Origin: Steinernema hermaphroditum
Taxonomy: Eukaryota > Nematoda > Chromadorea > Rhabditida > Steinernematidae
Length of the DNA: 64,000 nucleotides
NCBI GenBank assembly: GCA_030435675.1
Contig: CM059623.1
Span: 4,738,012 to 4,802,011, forward strand
Reading direction: 5' to 3'
Part shown: positions 55,315-64,000 of the stretch, piece after piece
Numbering within the stretch: the first letter of the stretch is position 1
Layout of the letters: each line of letters begins with the position of its first letter
The notes under the pieces: model-generated
What the model was told of the DNA's origin: nothing
Databases searched by the model: none
Seen by the model: only the letters and a program-made list of their open reading frames with translations
Made by a program: the position numbers and the translations under genes

Positions 55315-56343
55315 ATAAATGGAGAACCGACGGGTCCGTTGGTTTGTGTGTGTGTGTGTTTCCTTGCGCACGGCGGAAACACCCACACAAAATAAGGACC
55401 CCGAGGGGGAACCGAACCCGACACCGCCCGCTTACAAACAGAGAACGTGTTTGTTTTTTTTGGCCCCAAATTCAGCCCTTTGCATGAGCACCAATCTTGC
55501 CGTCCGCAGGGCTATGGTGTCTTGCCGCCCGCAGGGCTATGGTGTCTTGCCGCCCGCAGGGCTACAGTTTTAGGCCCCAACTTCAGCCCTATCCATGAGC
55601 ACCAATCTTGCCGCCCGCAGGGCTATGGTGTCTTGCCGCCCGCAGGGCTACAGTTTTAGGCCCCAACTTCAGCCCTATCCATGAGCACCAATCTTGCCGC
55701 CCGCAGGGCTATGGTGTCTTGCCGCCCGCAAGGCTACAGTTTTAGGCTCCAACTTCAGCCCTATCCATGAGCACCAATCTTGCCGCCCGCAGGGCTATGG
55801 TGTCTTGCCGCCCGCAAGGCTACAGTTTTAGGCTCCAACTTCAGCCCTATCCATGAGCACCAATCTTGCCGCCCGCAGGGCTATGGTGTCTTGCCGCCCG
55901 CAGGGCTACAGTTTTAGGCCCCAACTTCAGCCCTATCCATGAGCACCAATCTTGCCGCCCGCAGGGCTATGGTGTCTTGCCGCCCGCAGGGCTACAGTTT
56001 TAGGCCCCAACTTCAGCCCTATCCATGAGCACCAATCTTGCCGCCCGCAGGGCTATGGTGTCTTGCCGCCCGCAAGGCTACAGTTTTAGGCTCCAACTTC
56101 AGCCCTATCCATGAGCACCAATCTTGCCGCCCGCAGGGCTATGGTGTCTTGCCGCCCGCAGGGCTACAGTTTTAGGCCCCAACTTCAGCCCTATCCATGA
56201 GCACCAATCTTGCCGCCCGCAGGGCTATGGTGTCTTGCCGCCCGCAGGGCTACAGTTTTTTGGCCCCAACTTCAGCCATTTGCATGAGCTCCTAATTGGC
56301 TTTTAGTACCTGGAGGGCGCGAATTCGCGCGCAGCTGGGTTTA
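55315..56343 (+). mobile_element. Helitron-like element with expanded 86-bp array
   Basis: 1,029 bp, same family and same boundaries (A|TCCCCTATATATAAATGG... ...GCGAATTCGCGCGCAGCTGGGTTTA|T) as 26856-27456. The 5' part has the GT tract and a partial tRNA-Thr-like segment that breaks off at CAGAGAACG. The 86-bp array then takes over most of the element. Size variation between copies is mainly due to this array. Confidence 0.85.
55484..56290 (+). repeat. 86-bp VNTR, about 9 units
   Basis: Unit starts at 55484, 55595, 55681, 55767, 55853, 55939, 56025, 56111 and 56197. The period is exactly 86 except for the first, which has one additional 25-bp sub-repeat (GGCTATGGTGTCTTGCCGCC...). Units differ by two linked changes (CAGGG/CAAGG and GGCCCC/GGCTCC) that mark two sub-types and trace the order of duplication. 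Confidence 0.95.
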
Positions 56344-56888
56344 TTCTTTGTTAATATTCGTTTATCAATACAGTACTCAAAGATGTGCACATAGGTAATA
56401 ACGTGTGCGTGCTTCTAAACCATCTGAACATGTGCAATAATATATGGTTGTTTATGAGGGGTTGTCAAAGTGATATTGTAGCATTGTGACTCGTTGTTGG
56501 TGCTCATCAGGTGACTAAGATCGGCTAAGATTTCAACGACTGCCAACTCATCTGCTGAGGGGGGCAAAAGCCGGATGCCGCGTTAAAATGCCCTGTTTGG
56601 AGTCGAAAAATGTTTTGGTCAAATTTTCGTCCCTTTTGTCTTGTTTTGAGAGATTTCCTCTAATGTCTTCATTTACGGATGAGTACAGATGACAGTAAGA
56701 TAGAGCTGCAAGAGTTTTATATAAACAGTAACAAAGAAATCTTAAAGCGGAGAGCGATTCCGGTGGCCAACTTGGAAATATGAGTTCTCAGGCAGCATTA
56801 CTGAAGTGTCTTTTTCAACAATTGGCCTCTATTTCTGTAAAGTAGAAATGAGCAAGGCCATCTTTTTGAGGTTCGCTCGTGTTGTGAT
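56344..56888. other. Unassigned stretch
   Basis: No gene or repeat recognised. Confidence 0.4.
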
Positions 56889-57290
56889 TAGGGTTGTCGA
56901 ATCGTCGAGGGTGGTATTCGATGATTTTTTTCGAATACTGAAAAAATAAACAGGAATGACGAACCGCCAGTGCGCATCACACGGATAAACTTCAGTGCTA
57001 CCATTTGCTACCAAAAACTACAAAAAAGTAGAACAAAAAACAGAAATTCAATCCGGTATTCGATAAAATTTATTCGATTCGATTCGATTCGATGAAATTC
57101 GATCGAATACCGGATCGCAAACCTTGATTTTGTTATATTTGTCCGTAGTTTTTGATAGCAAATGGTAGCCCTGGAGTTGGTCCATGTTATGCGCACTGGC
57201 GATTCGAATTAGAAGTTCGTTACTCATGTCTATTTTTCGGTATTCGATGAAATTCGATCGAATACCACCCACGACGATTCGACAACCCTA
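56889..57290. mobile_element. hAT-type MITE with perfect 8-bp target duplication
   Basis: 402 bp flanked by GTTGTGAT at 56881-56888 and 57291-57298. Terminal inverted repeats begin TAGGGTTGTCGAATCGTCG and extend about 35 bp with few mismatches (...GGTGGTATTCGAT). The interior contains several further ATTCGAT / ATCGAATACC repeats and (ATTCG)n, but no transposase. The TAGGG end plus an 8-bp duplication are diagnostic of the hAT superfamily. Confidence 0.93.
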
Positions 57291-57360
57291 GTTGTGATAT
57301 GACGAACACAGCGATAGGTGCATCCGACAGATTAGACGTGCGCGATTTACGTGGGCCATC

Positions 57361-57465
57361 ATGACGAGCTTCTTGGCGAGACGGTGGAACTACGGCTCCC
57401 TGGTATTACAGGCCTTCTGGGAGCCGGGGCAACAACGACCACGACCGAGAACGACCGGTCATTCA
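57361..57465 (-). repeat. SINE-B fragment
   Basis: Matches 51440-51540 in reverse (GGCTCCCTGGTATTACAGGC, GAGCCGGGGC). Only the middle part remains. Confidence 0.65.
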
Positions 57466-57800
57466 GAAAGTTTTTTCATTCAGATCAGAAGTTTGCTGTA
57501 TCCAGACGAAAATTTTCAGCATTTTCGCTACTCGCCACTCTCGCCCGTTTTTCGAGAGGCCAAAAACTCCTCGAGGGTCCGAGAGTCAAAACTGTACACA
57601 TCCCTGCTTCTGAGGGTGTACAACACTGATTGTATCAACAAAGACGACATGCGAATCAGAGATGACATGCAAACGTTATCAAAGAGCGTTACCGCTATCT
57701 GTTTTAAGATCACATGTTTACTCATGCACATACATACGGTATGATTTATCATATGATTTATATGACACGATATGATTTATCATATGGTGTCATTGCATAC

Positions 57801-58316
57801 GATCTATCATTCGTGTCGCGGTGGCGAGCGGTCGGTCCATCCGGTTGCTCTTTGAGTGTTCGGTTGGTCAGATGGCAAACCCCGTGGCAGTTGTGACTGT
57901 TCCGGCTTCCAGATGGAATTGGGATACCCGGAAGCCGTAGTCCCACCACCACTGACAACAAGATGTCCGACGCCAGGAAATCCGCTGCGTGAGATGTCAC
58001 CCCGAAGGTCGCCGACGTTCTGAGGACCAGCGAGAACGCAACTTCCGGACCACGGACCATCAGATTCGAGCTCAGAAGCGTCCGCTGTGCCGCAAACGAC
58101 GATTAGCCACTGTATCCGAAGATTTGCCGATTCCCAGATGCCCAGTGAAGTGCGCCGCCACCCACCGGTTTGACATCAACGCCGCGCCAGGGATGAAGCC
58201 TGCAGCAATGAGACATCCTCTGTTTGTCAATTTTCGGTGTCGCGCAAGGTGTAATGCCTTTGATTCGTCGTAAAAAATTCGTCGTAAAGTCGTAAAAAAA
58301 GTCGTAAAAGTCGTAA
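57801..58316 (+). mobile_element. SINE-A copy with 12-bp target duplication
   Basis: Flanked by GTCATTGCATAC at 57789-57800 and 58317-58328. It starts with the same tRNA-like head (GTGTCGCGGTGGCGAGCGGT), contains an extra about 80-bp block relative to 18937-19334, and ends in an expanded (GTCGTAAA)n tail. The tail repeat implies target-primed reverse transcription by a LINE enzyme. Confidence 0.88.
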
Positions 58317-58328
58317 GTCATTGCATAC

Positions 58329-61300
58329 CGTACCACAGACCGCCAAAAAGTCGTTCTACGGAACGTGTAATGTTATTATTGAAAGGTGAAGAGGAGAAAT
58401 GTTCGGTTGCTGGCATTTATAGCATTATTCTTTATCGCACAGTCGTCCTCGAAAGATGCTGGAAATTTTCTATTTAACAATGTTGTCTGAAAGGTTATTC
58501 CAGATACGGTGTCTCAAAAGTTCTGTAACACATTTAAAAATGTGCTTTTTGGACTGATTTTTTGTTTTTCAGTTATTTCAACGCGTTATATGTTTTGTTC
58601 GACCACTTTTTACCCCATATTCACAATTTCTCTGATATTCCAGAATGCTATTTGAATTTATCGTGGCCTCCGAAGAAGAGCGTTCCGCGGCCGTTTCGAT
58701 CTGTGGAGCTAAAAAAACTAAACTAGGGTTGGAATCAGCAACGAAGTGCTCGTGGCCACGACGAAGAATTTTAAGAAACGTCTCAAAATCCTTTTTTCCG
58801 CTGAAAGTGGCGATTTCGAACAATCGTTGTAGCTTATTGTTCGTCGTTCTTATACTTACTATCTTCTCGTAAGAATCAAAGATATCGATTTTGAAAATTT
58901 GACATTCGGCTTCGCAATGAAATTTGCATTTTGATGATGGAAATGTCGTTTTTTATGCAGCATTTCAGTTCGTAGAAGTGGATAAACTTTTTCTACACTC
59001 GCGATCATTTCTCTCCATTGAACTGTGTCGAGAACAGTTCGCAAAAACTGTTAAAAAATTTAAAAAAATCGAATTTTTTTATTTATACGCTAACAAAGAG
59101 AACTAAAGTCTGAAACAGAAAAAAAACGAAACAGCGAACGCTTTCGTGCGTCAATTTCCCTTATACACGTCGTGTTCAAGCAAGATTTAGCCAAATCTCC
59201 CATGATTCGATTACCCAGATCTGTACCAATCATGATCGGAGGGGGCTCCAAAGTGCGGCCCCTCTTGAAAGTTGTGACAGTCGTGAAATCCCCAAATCTT
59301 TTAAAACACAGATCGTTCTCACAAGATCTACATGAAGACTACATCTCATCCCCGACATCTACACTAGGGACACATTACCCGGTTTCGGTCGGGTTTTTTT
59401 CGTCCCGGTGCATCCCTATTCTACACGTTCAAATTTTCAGCCCCATCGTCTGTCTACCTGTGGGTCTATTCCGTTGTATGAAGCCATCGTGATGACTATC
59501 TGCTTTCTCGCTCTTTTATCATCGTTTACGGTCGTCAAACCAAACCGCTGTTTACGGCTTACGTTATGATGATAACGTCGTATTTTTTTAGCCTTTAAAG
59601 GGGTGCTGGGTTACTGAGGCTGCAAACGATGTGAAACAAGACTGTTCAAGAGGAAAGTGTCCAAAGGATGTTCACAAACCTCTGTGAGGCTTCTGAGCCA
59701 CATGGTCCTCTTAGAAAAGTACAGTTTTTGACGCAAACTACGTCCACTAACGTCATTTAATCTCCGAGGCGTCTGTCCGTCAACGTATCGCAGGTATTAC
59801 GCACGACATCGAACTGTAACAGTGAAGCTTTCTGATAAGAGTTATTCGACCTGCAACCACTCGTCCACACCCGCTCTACTTCGTGCTTTATCTTCGTCTT
59901 CTTGTGAATAACGTTAATCGGTTTCGTAGAAACATTTTCTATTTAAGTCTTTCTGTTTTCTTTTTGGGTACGGTTGCCCAACATTGCTGCTTGACATCAA
60001 GATAACCAATTCGAGGCGTTCTCTTTGTTTACGTAACGTCAACTAACGGTTACTATCGGTTACTATCGCTTCCTTGTGGTTTTACGAGTTGGCACTAATT
60101 GATAAGTAATCTTATCTAATCATATCGTATTCATCTCAAAAATGAGATTCGTAGGAAAGTAGGAAGTAGTGAGCAGAAGATAGATGCTAAATTCGAATAT
60201 CACAACAAAAATCCACGACCGATTCACAAAATGACAGAAAATGAATAATTAAAATCAGCGTTACGGAACTTTTCACCCTGTAAATTGGGAGACTCTAGGA
60301 GGGGCTGCAGAAACTCCGTTCCAGCAACTAGCCTTTTCTTTCCCATATTTTAATTGGACATTTGATTAGCGCTTGCTTGGCTCCTCAATATTCCTACAAG
60401 ACCTAGATCTAAAGGATAGACCTAGACATACCCTGTGACTGACAGTGTAGACTGCCCCGTCACATAGGTTGTCGCAATGAAGATCTCTCAAATGCGAAAC
60501 ATCGTTTATTTTTGCATTGTCAATTCTGAGATCAAGTGAGTTAGTGCATTCGTATGGCATATTACATGCATAAGTACATAAGTTATGTACTACCAGTCCT
60601 CTCCTGCTTATTATCCGATTTTGTTGGACGAACCCATATCCATGGTCTAACCACCACCACCTGAAGATTCGAGACACATAATTTTAAAGGAGCTTGAGAG
60701 AGAGATGGTTGTATGTCTTTACCTTTTTCTGAGGAATAATATAAGCTACTACTAAATATAACGAATTTACGAATTTATTGCGATATCTAACATATTACAT
60801 GGGATCAACTAAATATAACATCCTGTTCAAATGGGCCCAACGTTCGATGGGTAAGACGTACCAAGGATGTAGTTGAAGGAATTCGCTGTCCATCACACAA
60901 TAATACGGTATTACGTCTGATAAGAGCAATTCAGCATGTTAGCATACTGAACGAGCTAATAGTGACCATCCAAATCAACAAACGAATCGTATTATTTGGG
61001 CGCACGAAGGCTATGTGTCCGAGGTCTTTCGAGGCCTATTCGCGTGAGGTGTTCAGTCAGGACCTTGTTTTTCTCTCTGCGGGGTATTTTTTATGTAGTA
61101 GTAAAGGCCGGTTGTACCGTAGCTGACAGTTTTTTTGCCTCGGGCATTAAAGCTCAGCCATGCAATCCTCAGTCTTTGTACAAGGAATGGATTCTCCCAT
61201 TTTACTGGTTACATTTATCAGATTTAGCACCAAAAACATGCAAATATGGAAAAGAAATTTGAATGACGTGGCTAGAGGTTACGTAGGAATCGTCGTTTCA

Positions 61301-61512
61301 TCAAATGCCATCTGATTCATCTAGAACGCCATTCACCAAAGACTTTCCAATCTTTCGACTCTAGAATTGCTGTCACTTACAAACAAGATAAGGTATGGTA
61401 TGGTACGGTATGTATAACCACGATAGGCGTGTACTTCCCTACGTGGCGCGATTTTTATCACTTCTCATTCTTGTGCGCTGAAGGTGGATCTACCACTCAT
61501 TTTCCTTTCCAG
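58329..61512. other. Long stretch without recognised genes
   Basis: Short AT-rich frames only. A plus-strand frame at 58645-58872 and minus-strand frames at 58578-58823 and 60366-60677 lack splice support and domains. A short (GGTAT)n-like tract is at 61390-61410. Confidence 0.4.
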
Positions 61513-61693
61513 ATGACAGAAGTGTACCATCCGGAGAGGAAGAGGGCAGTCGACAGCCAAGACGATTTGAAGTGGATAGAAGACGATCTACGGAGGAGGC
61601 TCGAAGTAAGTGCAACTGGTCGTCTATGCATAATGATTTCAGCAGCTTGTAAAAAATACACACAAACAGCACGATCTAGTAGACCTAAAATAA
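61513..61693 (+). CDS. Candidate 47-aa microprotein, 2 exons
   Basis: A TTTCCAG acceptor lies directly before ATG 61513. Exons 61513-61605 and 61643-61693 join in phase over a 37-nt intron with a GTAAGT donor and a TTTCAG acceptor, giving MTEVYHPERKRAVDSQDD... and ending QHDLVDLK. The product is charged and probably one long helix (LKWIEDDLRRRLEQL). The length and the lack of a family make it tentative; it could also be part of a longer gene. Confidence 0.3.
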
Positions 61694-62757
61694 GACCTAA
61701 AATTGTGTTCTGGCAAGTGAGAGCGTCGAAATCTGATACATTCCACGGGGAATCGCCGCTTTTCATTTGGATATCGTGCCGAGGACCGAAGAAAGAAGAA
61801 AGCCTGCGTCAACGGTGTGATATCTGTGACGTCGTGCAAGACCGGGTCAGCTTATCGAGTCAGTCACACGCTATCAACGCGCCCGGCGCCGCTAATCTCT
61901 TTTCAAAAGAAGTGAACCACGGAAGAGGCGTAAGAAGTAGAGGCCGGCTTCTGGTAAGATCACTCGAGAAGTAGCCAGAAGGGCTTTCTTTATCAGATTC
62001 CAAGCCGAATCACACCGTTTCCTGCCTGCTTGGCAACGAAGGGTTTCCTTCAGGCCGTGGAGGGAAAGGCTCTGAAAGACGACCTTCGACTGTTCGTTGA
62101 CTTTGTCCGATGAGGGGCCATTCTGAAGCATGTGGATGGAAAGGGCCTCGAAGACGAGCTTTGACAGAATTCTGCCTCGAGAAAAATTCCGTACATTTCT
62201 TAGTTGTCAAGACTTCGAGCGATGGTAAGTGATGCAGATGATTTTTCTTTTGAGCGCTACGTGAGGGGTTGTCCTAAAAGTCGCCGACCCTCTGAAGGCG
62301 CCGACGATTCCCACATGTGCCATTAACATCACCGCCATCGACCGGTTCGACATCGACACTGCTCCAGGAACGAAGCCGGCAGCAAGAAATATCCTCTGTA
62401 GAGTGTAGTGGCTTGTGGACTCTGTTATTTGGTGTAGTGCAGGCGCTATGCTTTTTTCATAAAATAATTGCAAAGTTCATGAGTTCAGTTTGTGAAAGCA
62501 CTGTTGGCGGTCTTCTTCTCGACTGACGGTGTACAGGTATGCGGTCATATCACAAAAAAGTGTACGAATTAAAAGAACATTTATCACGGGAAAAAGCAGC
62601 GAAACATGGAATATTCCAATGTTCGAAGTTACCTCCTCCTGGTACGTCAGTGACTTTTTATGACAGTAATTTATCGCCGGAGGATTCTGGAAGGCGTTGC
62701 GAAACCGTGGGGCGCACAGAAGTGCAAAGACATCGACTGAACCTTCCACCAAGACGG
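61694..62757 (+). repeat. Unassigned stretch containing a SINE-A remnant
   Basis: 62320-62450 resembles the SINE-A 3' region (CGACCGGTTCGACATCGACA, GCCGGCAGCAAGAAATATCC). The rest, including short frames at 61892-62210, is unassigned. Confidence 0.45.
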
Positions 62758-62770
62758 CACACCCGCACAT

Positions 62771-63297
62771 TTACATACATACATTTACATTTACTCTTGA
62801 ATCAATGACATTCGTCATGCAAGATATCTCATAATGCTCAAAGGAGAACCGTATATCACCGTAGTAGCTGCTGATCTTCTTTCTTCGGCGCAGAGCGCGA
62901 CGTCCGAATTGAAGACAGCTATCCCATCAGTGTGCGCGGGCTTCAAAGCGACAAAGAGGCTGTATGCAGAACATGCGCGGTGGTGGAGCATAACAGGCGA
63001 CGTGGAGTCCCGTCTTCGATGCGGTTGACGGAGCAGACTTCGGAGTTGGGGCGATTCTTCAGCTTGAGTGGGCGGCGCGGGTGGTCGGGCGATGCTGACG
63101 GTCTTCTTGGCGAGATATAATTCGGCTTACGTTCCACGCCAGCCACGGCGGATTGGAACGGGGCGATCATTGTGCCAACAATGACGGCCGAGAACGACCG
63201 CTTACTCAACTCCGTCGGCTCAGACAGCCTCAGAGAGAGAGCGAGTGGACGACCCAACCGATCGCTGGGAACACAAATGAAAGACCTATCAGATCTT
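62771..63297 (-). mobile_element. SINE-B, complete copy with 13-bp target duplication
   Basis: Flanked by CACACCCGCACAT at 62758-62770 and 63298-63310. On the minus strand it runs from the CCCAGCGATCGG / CTCTCTGAGGCTGTCTGAGC head to the ATGAGATATCTTGCATGACG block and a tail of (ACATTT/ACAT)n-like repeats (TACATACATACATTTACATT on the plus strand). It shares its 5' half with 51340-51937 and its 3' half with 18109-18372, so the two halves define the family. Confidence 0.85.
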
Positions 63298-63310
63298 CAC
63301 ACCCGCACAT

Positions 63311-64000
63311 ACAGAACTATCCGATAACCCTGTAATAGCAAAACAATGTGGTTTGGGACAAATCTGTGGCCGTCGCTTTTACCCGATCTGAATTCTTCTT
63401 GAACTCATTAAGAGTGGCTCCAGAGGCCATAGGGAGATAAAAAGCAAAATCCGGACTTGTGGCGATCGTGGATTCGAGTCGGATGCATGTTCAGCCATGC
63501 ATCGGAGCGATGTCGATCTGTTCCGATATCTACATGTCTTGTTGCCAGCGTTTTGTTTTAAGCAGACACTTGTTGTGTTTGGTGAATTCTACTGTAAGTT
63601 AGGCCGATTACTTCATGTTGTATTTTCACTGTGGCTATAAAAATATGAAAATATATAGAATACGAAAACTCAACACAATCAAGCGAAACTGATCAAAATT
63701 GATCAAAGCGAAAAATTGAATCCGGTGCAAATTTTAATGGATTCAGAATTTGTCAACTGACGTTCCGCGAAATTGGTCGAGGAAGCTGCTCCATTTCCAC
63801 GAATCGGTAGAACTCGCCGTGTAGCATTTTATTCTGATCCATCTTCTAATGTCGGTTTTAACATTATCCTAAATTTCGCTTTCTATAGAAAAAAAGCTAG
63901 TCATCTACAGTACGATCGACTTCTTCTTATACCATCTGTTCACCTTCTTCGTCCACAGCTCCACGATCGAGGGAGATGTACCACAAAACATCTAAAATAA
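63311..64000. other. Unassigned end of window
   Basis: No gene or repeat recognised. A 75-codon frame that is open at the window edge (63773-64000) cannot be judged. Confidence 0.35.

Noticed and set aside
55484..56290. Regular repeats resembling a CRISPR array
   Set aside because: The units are head-to-tail 86-bp tandem repeats without unique spacers, inside a eukaryotic transposon.
55447..56306. Open frames across the VNTR (PQGYGVLPPAGL repeats)
   Set aside because: They arise from the near-multiple repetition of a GC-rich unit and lack starts, splice context or conservation.

Overview
This is eukaryotic nuclear DNA, almost certainly from a nematode. The key evidence is a complete MED15/mdt-15 gene whose KIX-domain N terminus is strongly nematode-like. 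Supporting signs are very short introns (mostly 35-50 nt) with GT...AG ends, TTTCAG-type acceptors a few bases before start codons (candidate spliced-leader sites), and AATAAA signals. Two genes of a nematode F-box/LRR-like family (opening MDxVP / MNDLP...F) recall Steinernema-type worms, but that genus guess is inference only. No prokaryotic features, CRISPR arrays or rRNA genes were seen.

Layout. 1-5.9 kb: no supportable gene. 6.0-9.9 kb: mdt-15 (+). 10.5-13.3 kb: a 429-aa small heat-shock (alpha-crystallin) protein (-). 16.3-16.7 kb: a small basic coiled-coil protein (-). 18.4-21.8 kb: a zinc-ribbon P-loop GTPase (-) with a truncated paralog. 23.4-25.4 kb: a 7-exon gene of unknown function (-) with a Helitron-like insertion in one intron. 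26.8-32.3 kb: a nest of mobile elements. It holds a Helitron-like element and a structurally odd 3.3-kb LTR element that has cut an F-box-like gene in two, followed by a Tc1/mariner-like MITE. 33.5-34.1 kb: a small secreted-protein candidate. 38.5-41.6 kb: a Cys-rich membrane protein (+), the branched-chain 2-oxoacid dehydrogenase E2 gene dbt (-) and an upstream same-strand 184-aa gene, possibly an operon. 42.0-43.9 kb: a clarin/claudin-like four-TM protein (+). 44.6-45.1 kb: a decayed LINE reverse transcriptase. 45.3-46.9 kb: an unrecognised 6-exon gene (+). 47.5-48.5 kb: a zinc-knuckle Gag-like gene with a predicted myristoylation start (+). 52.8-54.9 kb: a second F-box-like gene with tandem 3' fragments (-). 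55.3-64 kb: mostly repeats (a Helitron-like element with an 86-bp VNTR, a hAT MITE, SINEs).

The conserved genes are ordinary housekeeping genes: transcriptional co-activation, chaperoning and branched-chain amino-acid breakdown. The unusual content is the set of non-autonomous mobile elements. Many still have clean target-site duplications, so their boundaries can be set to the base: two SINE families, a hAT MITE, a Tc1/mariner MITE, a Helitron-like family carrying a tRNA-Thr-like segment and an expanding 86-bp repeat, and a rearranged LTR element. Exon models were built by hand from reading-frame and splice-phase agreement. No database search was possible.
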